DNA from: Antedon mediterranea
Taxonomy: Eukaryota; Echinodermata; Crinoidea; Comatulida; Antedonidae
Direction of reading: 5' to 3'
DNA length: 64,000 bases
NCBI RefSeq assembly: GCF_964355755.1
Contig: NC_092671.1
Location: 35,917,304 to 35,981,303, forward strand
Part shown: piece by piece, positions 1 through 13,700 of the stretch
Position numbering within the stretch: position 1 is the first letter of the stretch
Layout: each line of letters opens with the position of its first letter
The notes under the pieces: generated by a model
Database searches by the model: none
What the model was told of the DNA's origin: nothing
What the model saw: the letters and a program-made list of their open reading frames with translations, nothing else
Position numbers and translations under genes: made by a program

Positions 1-1296
1 AGGTTAAATGCTGCTGATGCCCTCTCAAGATTGCCACTTGTAGTAGAGTCTAAGAGAAATGTAGCTGAAGAGTATATATATTTTGTTGCAAAGAGTGCAA
101 CACCAATGGCCTTAACCACTAAAGAAATAGAACAAGTTTCAATGAAAGACGAAACAATGATATGCTTAAGGGAAGCAATCACTAATAATAATTGGTCAAA
201 TCCAAAAGTAGAAAGCTTCAAACATGTAAGAACGGAGCTAGCAGTAATAGGGAAGTTGATTTTAAGGCAACATAGAATTGTAGTGCCAGAAGAGTTAAGG
301 AAACAAGTATTGAATTTGGCACATGAGGGACACCAAGGCATAGTAAAATGTAAATCTAGATTAAGGACAAAGGTTTGGTGGCCTGGAATCGATAGAGAAA
401 TTGAGAATTATGTAAAAGTGTGTCAGGCTTGTCAGGTAGTCGATAGACAAAGTAGACCTGAACCAATGAAACCAACCGATCTGCCACAAAAGCCATGGCA
501 GCATATTGGTATTGATTTGTGTGGTCCGTTTCCTGGAGGGGAAAGCTTATTAGTAGCAGTGGACTATTATTCTAGATGGTTTGAGGTAGGTGTACTACAC
601 TCAACCACAGCAGGGAAAGTGATCGAGACCTTAGATAATTGGTTCACAACTCACGGATTACCAGAGATGATCGTGAGCGATAATGGTCCTCAGTTTAGAG
701 GTGATGAGTTTAAGAGGTTCGTAAATGAGAACGGAATTTCTCACAGAAAAACTACACCTTATTCTCCTCAAGCAAACGGAGAAGTTGAAAGGCAGAATAA
801 AACACTCCTAAAAGCTATTAGAGCAATGTCTGCCGAAGGGAAAGTGTGGAAGAGAGAGATTAATAAGTTTCTGTTGGCGTACAGAACAACACCACACTGT
901 GTTACTGGTGAAAGTCCAGCACAATTGATGTATGGTAGACAACTCAGGACCAAGTTGCCTGAGATGGGTAATGAAGGGAGAGACCCAAACGATGATGATA
1001 TTAGAGTTAAGGATTATGAAAGTAAAGTAAAACAGAAGGAATATTGGGATAAAAGAAAGAAATCGAAAGAATCAGAAATTAAGAAAGGAGATAAAGTGTT
1101 TGTGAAACAGGATAAGAAAAATAAGTTGAGTACGACTTATGGAGAGATGCCATATAGTGTAATAGAAAAGAAGGGAAACAGTGTTCAGATCGAAAACGAT
1201 GAAGGTGTACAGAAACGAAGAAATGTAAAAGACCTTAAAAAGATTGAGTTTGAAAAGGGTAATGAGAAAGTAAATGAATCTGATGTTACAGAGTAG
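1..1296 (+). CDS. Ty3/Gypsy (mag-like) retrotransposon pol, 3' part: end of RNase H plus integrase (5'-truncated by window)
   Basis: Open in frame 1 from the first base, so the true start is upstream; 431 residues are visible before the TAG at 1294. Residues 3-10 read NAADALSR, the usual end of the RNase H domain in Ty3/Gypsy pol. The integrase follows. Its zinc-binding part has H108, H111, C141 and C144 (HEGH spacing as in mag-type elements). The catalytic core has D172 (GIDLCGPF), D227 (SDNGPQF) and E263 (GEVERQN) in D,D-35-E spacing. The C-terminal part, about residues 355-415, is lysine-rich and resembles the integrase C-terminal domain; I see no chromodomain. The product would insert reverse-transcribed cDNA into the genome. 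No stop or frameshift is seen, so the copy may be recent. It lies antisense to, and inside intron 14 of, the semaphorin gene. Confidence 0.93.
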   Translation, partial: RLNAADALSRLPLVVESKRNVAEEYIYFVAKSATPMALTTKEIEQVSMKDETMICLREAITNNNWSNPKVESFKHVRTELAVIGKLILRQHRIVVPEELRKQVLNLAHEGHQGIVKCKSRLRTKVWWPGIDREIENYVKVCQACQVVDRQSRPEPMKPTDLPQKPWQHIGIDLCGPFPGGESLLVAVDYYSRWFEVGVLHSTTAGKVIETLDNWFTTHGLPEMIVSDNGPQFRGDEFKRFVNENGISHRKTTPYSPQANGEVERQNKTLLKAIRAMSAEGKVWKREINKFLLAYRTTPHCVTGESPAQLMYGRQLRTKLPEMGNEGRDPNDDDIRVKDYESKVKQKEYWDKRKKSKESEIKKGDKVFVKQDKKNKLSTTYGEMPYSVIEKKGNSVQIENDEGVQKRRNVKDLKKIEFEKGNEKVNESDVTE

Positions 1297-1355
1297 AAGT
1301 TTATAGTTTTAATGTTATAGTTTTAATGTTAGTTAATTTTAGTTGTTATCTTAAA

Positions 1356-1370
1356 TGAGAAAAGAAGGGA
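1356..1370 (+). other. Polypurine tract of the LTR retrotransposon
   Basis: The purine-rich run GAGAAAAGAAGGGA lies directly before the TG that opens the 3' LTR. This is the expected position of the plus-strand DNA primer. Confidence 0.7.
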
Positions 1371-1527
1371 TGTAGTGTCTATAGACACGGCGACCGAGAG
1401 GTCAAAAGGTTGTAGAGCACATAAAGTGTGTGTGCGGTTTTGTTGTGCTGCGAGCACGCCATATCGATAATAAAGGCACCGTTGTTTGTGTTAAATAGAG
1501 TTAACCCGTCTCGTGTTATTTACTACA
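1371..1527 (+). repeat. 3' LTR of the Ty3/Gypsy element
   Basis: A 157-bp segment starting TGTAGT and ending ACTACA, i.e. short inverted ends of the TG...CA type, directly after the polypurine tract. It contains an AATAAA signal near 1469, which suits the R/U5 polyadenylation role. The length is short but within the range of mag-like elements. The matching 5' LTR and primer-binding site are outside the window, so the boundary is inferred from the ends only. Confidence 0.75.
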
Positions 1528-1635
1528 TTGTTATGACGACTAAGAGAGTAAGTGTATAGGAACTTACAGAGGTAACTAACTTTACACCACTCTATCCATT
1601 TTCTCAATGAATAACAATTACAAAATAATACTTAC
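1528..1635 (-). other. Start of Sema5 intron 14 next to the LTR element
   Basis: 108 nt separate the exon 14 donor from the 3' LTR end. I see no second element in it. Confidence 0.6.
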
Positions 1636-1715
1636 AGGCATAAGATTGATCTCCTCTACAATGCAAGTTGACATTTGACCTGGCAGTGTCACAAGTTTCT
1701 TTACTTTACCTCCCT
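1636..1715 (-). CDS. Sema5: Sema5 coding exon 14 (last exon in window)
   Basis: 80 nt, phase 1 in, phase 0 out; acceptor CATCTCCTCAG, donor GTAAGT. It encodes [20 protein letters not shown] followed by EINLMP, matching GT...GTI.K.......C.LEEI.LFP. The next exon must lie left of the retrotransposon, outside the window. Confidence 0.92.
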
Positions 1716-4700
1716 CTGAGGAGATGGAAAAATGAAATTCGGGTTATTAATGTCAATATCACCAATAATTTGGAGTTTTGCCAACAGATTATTCCTAACA
1801 GATTTTGACACCTGTTTGATCCTCAAGTACAATTGCTATAAACTAGTCCACTGCATATTGTTGACAATAGTTTAATATTAAATATAAAAAAAATACAAAG
1901 TAATAAGATGTTTTTTTAAAAAAAGAATTACGAAGGAAAAAAAATAAGCACATGTTTACAGACATGTATTTGTTCCCTTGTCTATCGTGGGCGTAAAATC
2001 ACTTTCCTGGTCTTTTAATGCGTCATACATCATGTAAAGTATACGACATACAACATATTTGCAAATCGTTGGTTTAATAACTTTTGTATCATTCTGATAA
2101 TTGTTAAAATTAAATGACTAGTTTATAATTTAATATGATACTACTTTTTATAGGATTACATTATTTAATAATTTCAATTTAATTTGTACCATTAAATATT
2201 ATTAGATTAATAAAAAGATTCAGCACCAGATGTGAAGTATAGTTTTCCGGTCAGTATACGCATTAAAGCTCTGTCTACATTATCAAACTTTATGTGAAAA
2301 AAAAATGTGATGTGCCTATGGACATGATGATGTCATATCACTACCATATTTAAGCATAACACTACCATATTTGGGCACATCACACTTTTCTTGTCAAACT
2401 AGTTTGATAGTGTAGACAGTGCTTAATACATGAACAGTAGATTACATAATAATTACACCATTGACATATACAATGATGCAAGTAGTATTTTGACAGCAGT
2501 TCTGGACATTTTTTGTTTGTTATACACAGTTCACTTTTGGACTTTCTAGTTCTTCTTCCTAATTAAATTAACCTATAAACTCTCAAAAGGCTATAAAAAC
2601 TGTGAGAAAAATATTCTTGTCTGTAGATTGATGTCGCTTACCCTTTTTACCTTTTTTCATTATAACACTTCAATATTAATTTAAATTGTTGTCACTATTT
2701 ACCTGTGCCCAGAAAGACAACTTGATATTTCACTCCGTTTATAACAAATATGTCAACATTCAATTTAGTCACTCTAGAAATAATAGAAATATTGATAAAG
2801 ATAAATATTTGTTTGTAGTAAAACTGAGATTTGGTAATAACAACATTTTACATGACTTTATTGCACTGTATTTTGACTTGTTAACGTTCAATTTTGGTAA
2901 AGTTGATTGAAAACAGTATTACAGTATCAAAAGTATTGATAAATGTAAAACTAAATCTATAAGAAAATACAGCAGAATCCTTCCTCTGTGATACCCTATT
3001 AAGGAGACACTTTCCCATGAAATAAACGAGAAATATATTTGAACACTACAACCATTCCCTATTCAGGGGACATCTCTATTAGGGCGATACGTTGTTGGGT
3101 CCTGAAGGGTCCCTTTAATATGGACTCTGCTGTAATTATAGTATACAAAAATCCAGTTTCTATTTGATAAAGTGAAACAAAAATGTTCCATAAATTTATT
3201 ATCATTGAATATTGAAAATTTTGATATCATAATGTTTGTTAAATTTGAAACAAAAATTATTAGTCCAACTGTTCTTGTCGGGGAGTGATATTTGCATTTA
3301 ATGAAATCACACGCGCACAGATCAGACAAACTCTATGCTCATACAGTGGGTTTCCTGTGTGTAAATGCAAGCAAACACATAGCGTAATACATTTGAATAT
3401 TAGATCTCAAGGTGAAGGTCTGAGATTGGCTAGGTGTCATCTACAAGCCAACATCCACGGGGGATTGCCACGTTGTGTATCGTCACTCGTCAATTTCCTT
3501 TCACACGACTTGCTTATTACACGTAAGTGAAAAACAGAAATAGTTTAGTGTATCGTGTGTTTGAAACACATCAGTTAATGTTCGTTTCCATGTGTTTCTA
3601 TTTGGACTGCAAAAAAAATATTTTTTTCTACCGTGTAACCTGTTTATTGTCAAGAAATCTTATCCTACGACGACCATTAAATGCTTTATTTAATCTTCAA
3701 AATGCTTAGCAAATGTGGGGCTGTATTATAAGTTGATACAAATTACTATTGTCTGTGTCTAGGTCTTCAACTGACTAAAATCACTTGGCAGTGGATGAAT
3801 TGATAAATACAAGCTGATATTGAAATGATTTTTAGAATTTGTAATTATGTATGATCATATAATAATAATAATAGTTCATTCTTATATAGTGCATATAAAC
3901 AAGCTCTCAATACGCTAAACATTATTACCCCAGTCATTTTTTTTTATCAAACATGTATGGAAACATACTCCCATAATGCAGCTAGTAATCAGCAGTGTCT
4001 TGATCTAACTGGGTACCCATTTATACACCTGGGTGGAGAGAGGCAAATGTAAGTAAAGTATCTTGCCTAAGGATACAAACAATGCGGCGAGAGTTGGATT
4101 CGAACCTCGATCTCACGATCAGTAGTCAAATGTCCAACATACTGCGCCACACACTCTACATGATAATGATCATCAATGTTTAAATATAAAGAGTTTAGTG
4201 TTTTAGTTAGTCAGACTTACATCATACAGCATGGTGAGTAAAATAAACAAAAATAGCAACTAAATACTGTTAATTATCTCTCATCCCTTCCAAGAGCATC
4301 AACGTTTAATTAATAGCATATTAGTGGCCTTATTAGTAATTTCTTATAAGTCATTGACTTATATCAAAATAGGTAATAAAGCTTATACAAAAAACTAGGG
4401 TAAATTATTCTTCCTTTGACATATATAAGTGACCTTACTTCACCATATTATACATTGAATGTAACCTCCCCCAAGGAATTAATATTTCTTCCAAATTGAT
4501 GCGCACCACCTAAATGTGGTCTATATCCAACTTGGATTAATTACTGATATGACCCCCATCTATATTTTATCCATTTAATTTTTCCCGTTTCTTGTCATTT
4601 AACTTCCTTCAAAATGTGCCTTCCCAACATTTTTAATTAATATAATATGTTGGAATTCATTTTTGGATTAAGATCTGCTATAATCATGTCTCTTTAAGTT

Positions 4701-7700
4701 CATGTACTTTTTAAGTTTCTCCCCACCCTTAATCATACACTTTCTCTGCTTAATCTATTTACAAATCTTGTAAGCAATATAATTGTACCTTTCTTCGCCT
4801 TCCGCTTCCACATGGACTGGTCTATTTAGTAGTGGTTGCACAGCTCTATCCATAAGCTGGAATCGTGCCGCTTCTTTTAAGCTTCGGTCTGATTTTTTAC
4901 GATCACTTGGACCTTTAAGATGACACTGAAAACCAAACACATTTTATAAACACTTGCTACATTTTTGTTCTCCATGATCCTGTTTCTGCTGCCAAAAAAT
5001 AACCAGTTTAATAACAGTGTGAATAATTTAACCCCAATTTTTTGGGATCGGAAACAGGACAAATTTTCAATAACCGGTTAAATGGCAGCCTAAATATAAT
5101 GGTTAAAAACACACAATCGATTCGCTGTTAGAATGCCATTTAACCGGTTATTGCTGTGTAACTTTTAGCTCATTCACAAACATAAATGAACAAAAATAAA
5201 GAGTTTTACAGATATTCAGATTGTTATGCAAAATCTCTAACATTTAGTTTTCACAAAATAATAGAGAAATATACAGTAACTAGATTTGATTTCAATATTT
5301 TATACTTAAGCTCTGTCTACACAATACTAAGAAAGTGTGATGTACCTGAAGATGGTAGAGATATGCTTAAATATGGTAATGTATAACATCATCATGTCCA
5401 TATATGGGCACATTTTTTTGTCAAATGGGCAATCCAGTCAAAAGAAAGAATAAATAAATAAATAAAATAAGGTTTGATAGTGTATACAGAGCTTTAAACA
5501 ATAATATAGTGGCATTGTTCAAGAAAGTGTTTATTTCTAAAGTTGCCTATCAGGAATTGACAGTTAATACAGCAAAATCCATCAGCATCAGCCAGGGACA
5601 AGGGATTTATGAGCAATTTGTAAACAAAATCATACAATCAATTGAAATGACAGCTTAATACTCTCAATTGGAACGTAAAAATGACTGTAAAGCTAATAGC
5701 AGTTGGTCAAGTAAATGGATGTATAGAATCAAAGCATCGTAAGTGTTGTTGTGCAAAGTAAAATCTGCATTCTTTTGAAATTCAAGAATGCTATTAATTT
5801 CATTCAATATTTACTAATTATGCTTTAGTATTCGTTTCGTGCGACAGAAAAAAAACTTGAAAAAAAAAAAAAAACTTTCTGAATAACTTCATTATGTTAT
5901 AGAGTTTGCAGTACAACACATGTATTTTTAGTTCTAAAAAGAACTGTTGAGTTTGGTCAATATACATGGAACTAAATGTAAATGGTGAATTACAAATCTA
6001 TATTAAACATACCTTAAAATTTGGGCTGTTGTTAGGATGAGGGCCCCATGAGCCCTCCTTGTGTTGTACTTTGTACGGTCCTTCAAACGCCTCATCAAAA
6101 GATGTCATGTCAAAAGCGCACACTGCTGAGCCACTCATACCATTTCTAGAAGTATGAATAAAATAAATAATCTTTATCAAATGAAAAAACATGTATAAAT
6201 AAAATAAATAATCTTTATCAAATGAAAAAACATGATCAATTTGAGTGGCAGGATAATCATGAAATGATGAGTAGGAAAATTGTGAAGATAATGATACTAA
6301 AATAAAGGAGGCAGCTATAAGATGAAGACATGATATTTATGGTATATGATGATGTAAGGATCACAATTGGTGATGATTTAGTATGAGTAATCATATTAAT
6401 GATAATGATTATGATGTGGCATTGCAATGTGTCATAATAATCATAATCATTATCTTAATGGGAGTGAGTGGCCGAGCGGTTAAGACAGTGGAACCGTAAA
6501 TTTACGTAGCCATAACATCGGCAGGGGTTCGAGGCTCACTCACTCCATGGTTCTGGTGGTAGTCCAGTCTTTGACTGAAGAGGTTACCCAGTATAAATAT
6601 AAATTTCAATTCAATTCAATTCAATTCAATGAGGGTTATTGTTTAATTAAATAATGATAAATATATCCATACCTTTGAGTGGTAAATACTCCATAAATTA
6701 CCCCATCGGTTTCTTCGTACACAGCACTCTCTATAAATGAAAAAAAAAATAAATAAACATTTAAAAAACACGTACAAATGATTATGATGATACACAAAAC
6801 ACACATTTCTCATCATAAACACAATGGCTTTTGTTGAAATCGATCAAACAAAAGGGAATGTGAATTGTGTCTTGTCAGCAAATTTAAAACCATCATCCAT
6901 GTAGTACACTCAGATCTGTGTGCAATCTTTCAATATTTCTTTATCTCTCCAAAATTTCTAGATTTACTTGCAAGATAAAACATTTTTTTTCTCCTCTGCA
7001 AATCCTTTAGGATGGTGTACAATACAGTCTCAGACAGCTGGCTTAAATATAATTATATAACTTATTCTCAAGTCATTCTCATTTATTTATCAAGGGAATG
7101 TGAGAACCAATGAACCCTTTTTTGGGATTACATTGGCACATGTTGTCTCCTATCACAAAAGTATATAAATTCAAATAGAAGACATTTCTTGAAAATCAAT
7201 ACTTAAATATTTGTAACCGTTCTTTAAAGATGTATTGTCCCCAAAAACATAAAAAAAGTAAGATTAATTAAATCAGACTGTGAATATGTTATTTTGTAGT
7301 TTTAATAAAGTTAATCACTTCCAAAGAAAAAAATATGGAAAAAAATAATGTTTTCACTTATAAAATGACAAAATAAATGGTTAAATTCAACCAAAAACCC
7401 ATTGGCTGGTAGCCAATTTGACCATTTTTTGCTTTCAATTACAGTTTTTTCCGTTAAAATACATTTTTTTTTAATCCAATTTTTGGTCAAAGTGGATAAC
7501 TATTATGTTACATTAAAATGGCATATTCAACCAAAAAATTTGTAAGAATTTTTTTTCAGGGGGACAATACATCTTTTACAACCTATATCTAACTTTAGCT
7601 TCAATTTGGTGCTAACAATTTATTCCAATTTTCCTTTCTTTTTAAACTTCATACGCATCCAATATCGCCAATTACAGGATGGATAAACTATTTTATAACT

Positions 7701-10700
7701 TATTTTGCTTATAAACTAAGTCTCATTTGAGGCTTAGGCAGTGGAGTTGTGAGTTACAACCCTGGCACAGGTCAGGATTGAACCCTGGATCTTCGGATTG
7801 GAAGGCAATCATGTTAACCACCAAGCTACAGTTCCACTACTTGTAAAATATTTAGAAAAATTTAGAAAGAGGGAAACAATCATTTGTAACTATTTGAAAA
7901 AGAGTGAATTGAATGGTAAACTGTAAGATATAATTTGAACCTAACAAAACAGAACAACTGGTAGATATGGGTTTCCTCTTTATGAAATTTCTTTCTCATG
8001 GAAAGGGTTATGCCCCTTGTAATCAGGATCTAACCAATAAATAATGCTTATGTTTGATCATGCATCAATTCATATCCTCTATCATTTTCTGCAAATAACA
8101 TGATGTGGAAAGTTTTGGGGAGTACAGTACTGAAAATGAAATAAGTTATATAAATAAACTAGAAAAACTATTAGTAAGACAATACACAAAGCTACTATGA
8201 AATAATAAAATGACCTACAGTATCATAAATTCTCACGACACTAACTGTACTACCTAAGCCTTTATTGGTCAAATGGGTATTAAGTTAAGCCAGTATGATC
8301 TTTTTTTATTTATTACAATGTTGATTAAATAATATGCAATTTTAGCATGCATTTCACAATAATTGAATAATATAAAGTTCAATCCTACCACTTTATAAAA
8401 AAAAATACAAAAAAGGTATAAAATCTGGGATTTAGCATCCCAGGGTATTAGGCGCCAATTACACTTATCACTTGATCTGTCTCGTTATGCGCTTCTCTAT
8501 ATTAAATAACTTGACAAAGGCATTATAAGAGGATGGACTAATAGACAACAGAAAGGACTTTTAAAAAAAGCCATAAAATACTGTCGTTTATTCCAGTAGG
8601 GTCAAGATTACCATTTCTCTCACTGTGTACAAGTATATATCCTGCTAATAGTGCTTAATACATACTTGTTTAAAAGCTCTGTCTACACTATCAAACTAGT
8701 TTGACATAACAAGTGTGATGTGTCCAAATATGGCAGTGATATACCCAAATATGGTAGTGATATGACATCATCATGTTCATATATGGGCACATTACATTTT
8801 TTGTCACATCAAGCCATGGCATAGTTATTGAAAACTGTAAGTGTTAGGACAGTATTAGTATAAAATAGCCAAGAATTTGTACAGATTATTTCAAATTAAG
8901 TTAGGATTTAAAACTACAAATTTAATTGTTTGAAAACATTTAAAGGTGTGGATCTCAAGTGTTTTGGCATAACAATTGGGTTTTGAAGAAATCTTTGGAA
9001 TAGCTGTTGAACATTGTAAACTTATAATCACAAATCTGTCAATCAAATTGACCCCACCGCCCCCTTTAAAATTAGTTAATCTGTTTGAGACACTTTGCTG
9101 TTATAAGTAAAATTAGAATGTGAACTTTATAGTACAAAATATTAACTCTGTCCTGAACACAATCAAATCAAAGTGTTCATTGCAGTAGTATAAATTCCAG
9201 ACATATAAATTCTCAAAATTAGTTTTCAGTCAAAACAGTCCTTAAAAAAATATTATGAAAATATGATAGGTTGACAGGGTATGGAAAGAGTATAATGAAA
9301 GTTGACAACTTTATCATAATCATTTACATCAAGGGAATTGGCCCATAGAATAACCAAAAATCACAGGTAGTTAAGACAAAATAAATCTGTCAGTAACCGT
9401 CTGTCATTGATACAGGGACAGTTATATTTCTATATAAAATTAATATTAATTTTCTTTTAGGGCCTGGGTATAGGTATGCTGCTGTGTGGATTTTTAGCAG
9501 CTGGTTTAATTATGAAAAAGTTATTTTAGTTGGAAATAATGTATGTGTATAAATGGTGATAACATTATGAAATATCCACATTTTTCTTACAAATTACAAA
9601 TACAGAATTTATTTTGAATAAAATTACGAATGATTTTTTCTTCCTCTTTCTTTTTTCTTATGTATCAAACACCAAGCAACTCGTCAATTACAGGATAAAT
9701 TAACTACCGGTATTTTACAATTTATCATGCTTATAAGCTAAGCTCATTTGAGGCCTAAGAAGTGGAGTTAAGTCGTGAGTTACAACTTCAGCACTACATC
9801 AGGATTGAACCCTGAACCTTTGGATTGGAAGACAAGCATGTTAAAGTACCAAACTACAACTCCACTACTTACGCAATTCATGGAAGTAAAATGGATATTC
9901 TCCTGGAATTGAACAGTTGAGCCTGGCTTTCACGTATGTGGTCCAATTCTCGATCAACATGTATTCACCACCAGTGTCATTCTATGGAAGAAATCACAAT
10001 TTAATTGAAAAGATGTGTCCTCCAAAAACATAAAAAATGAAGATTGATAAAATCAGACTTTGAATAGGCCATTTTGCAGTTTTTTATAAAGTTTCTTGAT
10101 AAAAATGTTGTCACTTATAAAAAGACGAACGAAACGGTTAATTTCAAAACTCATTGTCTGACAGACAATCTAAGTATTTTTTCCTAAAATTACATTTTTT
10201 TCAGGCAATATTTTTTCAATCCAGTTTTTGGTCAAAGTGAATAACTATTATGTGACATTAAAGTGACATATTAAAAAAAAAATTGTTGTTAAATATTTTT
10301 TAGGAGACAATATATCTTTATTAACATAAAAACTCATTAAAACAATGATGAACATTTCAAACTTCCAAATATTTATGACCCAATTCTGACATATTTGGTT
10401 GGTCGTGGGGAATGGGTCATTCGCTAAAGAAGTCTACAGTCAATAGAAGCATTTTGAAATATCTTTTTAAAAATATATAGTGTTGTGATCAAAAGTTCAA
10501 ATTTTTCTGAATAATATCATCACTAAATATTTAAAATATAATTCATGTTTTACAATTTCATCTTCAAATTAAATTGTTAAAAAATGTAATCTAAATGATA
10601 CCAGATGTCAGCAGGACATTTATATGGACAGATTATAAACAACTTTATTTTAAACAGATAAATACTATCAAATCTATTGAAAAGCTTGAATAAACTTTAT

Positions 10701-13700
10701 TTCTGTGACATACACTACATGTACTATATACAACCAAATATTAAAACTGACAGATAGGAGTCTGGGTAAAAGAAACTCTAGCACGTAATGACGCTAGCCA
10801 GGGTGTTGCAAATGTAGATGCCTAAAAGATACACAAACAGCCGGAAGGATGTTCTGCGACACAAGTCTATATAGCCTTATAATGTCTCTGGTAAAATGAA
10901 ATATCATCGCATTGACTGTTATTAATTATAGTGTAAAGACTAAAATAAACTGTTTTCCATACTTCAATATTTTAAGGCCATGGTTCAACAAGTTGTGAAA
11001 ATTCAACATTTTGGGAGTGAAAATCAATTTATTGACATTAAATCTAAATCTTATTAGAACATAACTTATTTCTCTATGAATATATTAAACAGCAAGACAT
11101 GCTTGCAAAAAAAAATTCTTGAGCAAATATTTATGATTCATGTTTTTCCAAGATAACCAAATATCTATAATTGTTTTCTAATAAATAATTGCTTGATAAA
11201 ACAAAGAATTTGATTTTAAACGTCAAATGTACAAAATTGAATCTGACAACTGATTAATTTAGCAATTTTGTCAAATTAATTTTAACTTTATTGTTGTTGA
11301 AAATTATTATTTGACTGACACACACACACATATAAAAATTAATAAACCTTTTTTTATTTTTTTATTTCTATTTTATTGTCAATATAATTAAAACAAGATA
11401 CATGTTATTACTGTATATTTGGAAAATAAATAAAAAAATATTGCTAAATTCAAAAGCAAATTATTGAAAATGACAATTGGTATCATTGACAGATATAAAT
11501 GAAGATATAAAATAAACAAAAAGCTAAACCAAACCAATAAAGTACATATATTACTTATTTCTATAAATATTTATTTTTAAAAAATCTTAAAGTTTAGACA
11601 ATTCTGGCAAATGTTAGTAAATATGGTATAGTTACTTTTATACTACTGGTCTTGTCTAATTGCTAAAGTGTGCCCTCTTGTGTCCCATTGGAATAGAAAC
11701 TTTATACAGTATTATAATGTTTGTATGAATTTTATATTTAATGTTATAAAATACAATTTCAATTTATATTGAAAAATATTTCTTTTTTTCAGTTTGTTTG
11801 TTGTAAGTGTATATTTATATGATTTCAGTAAAATTTCTCCTAAAAAACATAAAATACACTTTTAAAATTGATATTTTTACTAAATAGTTCAGCACCCATA
11901 TTATTTTAGTCATTTCAAATTCTTTTAGTCATTTCATATTATTTTAGACATTTAATAATTCATATTTGTATATTTTGATGTTTGTACTATAAATAAAATA
12001 TGCCACCATGAATGTTTAATGTTCCCCTGTTCCTCTTATAAATAATCTGCAAGCTGGCATTTTCTGCTTCAACATAAACCCACATAAGAATTACAACCCT
12101 ACAGCACCTTAACATCATCTCCCATTTATCTTCCAAAGGGAAGCTTGACAATACTATATTGATTAATCATAAAACTTATCAATGGGGATATTTCACAACT
12201 CCAGACAGACGATTTAAGTGGGTCTGAGCCTAAAGGTCAGGGCTACGGCACGTGATGATCAACGAGAAATCCGCATTTTACCTTGCTATAATGCGTGCAG
12301 ATTCCCTTCATGATATCATGTTAATGACGAATGACTAAGCAGATAGAAATTAATTTTATTAAAAAAAGTAGCCAAACGAATTAATTTACATTCTTTCTTC
12401 AGGACAAGTTAGTCAAACTTTATGCTTGTAATAAAAACCTATATTATTTTAATATAGATATTATTTTTTTCAAAAAAACCAAATAACCGATACATATATA
12501 TTTTTTTCTTTTTCTTCACTTGCACTGATGAAGGGCTAGTGTTGCCCGAAAGCTCTGCTAACTTTTCTGGCTGTTTTACTTTTGTATCTCCATTGAGATC
12601 CAGCCACTGATACCCACAGCATTGTCATTTTTTTTTCAGAACAATAATAAGTCAATCTTTTATGATTAATCTAAAACCCCATAATTTTTTTCTAAACTAT
12701 GAATGAACCTTATTTTTAAAAACCTATAATCATTTTTCTTCCCTGGAAACATTTGTAATTTTTTTCCCAATTTTTAAAATGTAATAGAACTTGGTTGTTT
12801 TGCTCAAACAAAAATCATTACTAATACCAAACAATGATAGCATTTTTTTTTATTTGTGCAGATTTTTTAGATTATTTTTTATAGTTGTTTTGTATGCCAT
12901 GTTTCATCGTATTAACCTTGCCTATTCATTAAGGTATATATAAGACCTTTTTTAAAAGCCGCACAAAACAACAAACGATATCGGTAACTACAAAGACTAA
13001 ACTGGAAAAACATGTTTTCTATTATAAAAATATTGTCTCCTTCTTTGTCTTTCAATATTGCCTAAGCGAAGGTTAAGCCAGTCTCTTTATCTTATCATAT
13101 TTTATCAATACGAGGGATAAAATTGTAATTATTTGAACCTCGATAACTCTGATTATATGAAGTCATGGGTTTGTAAATCCTCTTTATAATTATTGCATTT
13201 CCCATAGGATTCACAACTATATCCTCTATCACCCAATATCAATGTCAAATTTATTATGGAATTTAACCAAAAAAATCCATAAAAAATGTATTTCTAAGAT
13301 AATATCAAGAAAGTGTATCAATCCTTATTTTACATGACTTTTAGTTACATAAAGATATTAATTATTATTTTGCACTGATGAAGGGCTAGTGTTGCCTGAA
13401 AGCTCTGCTAACTTTTCTGGCTGTTTTCTTTATTGTTTTGATTTAGCTTTTTGCTTATTTTATTTTGTACCTCCATTGAGGAGATCCAGCCACTGATACC
13501 CACAGCATTGTCATTTTTGCAGTAATGTGCCTTTGGATTAAATTATCATTTTTATATACATATGATTTGTTCTTTTTAAATTTGATATTTACAAAGGTAC
13601 AAAATATAAAATTTTTATTAAAATTTTATTTATTTTTTTTTTTTTTTTCAATTTCTTCATGATGATTTGTAATGTTTACCTGAAATCATATATTAAAGTT

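Noticed and set aside
768-953. Minus-strand frame within the integrase gene
   Set aside because: Shadow of the integrase reading frame.
1720-1835. Possible extra Sema5 coding sequence upstream of exon 14
   Set aside because: A frame is open on the minus strand, but it is out of phase with exon 14 and exon 13 is clearly at 2703-2773.
6460-6546. Functional tRNA-Leu gene
   Set aside because: A and B boxes and an acceptor stem are present, but the sequence continues into a SINE body with a pentamer tail.
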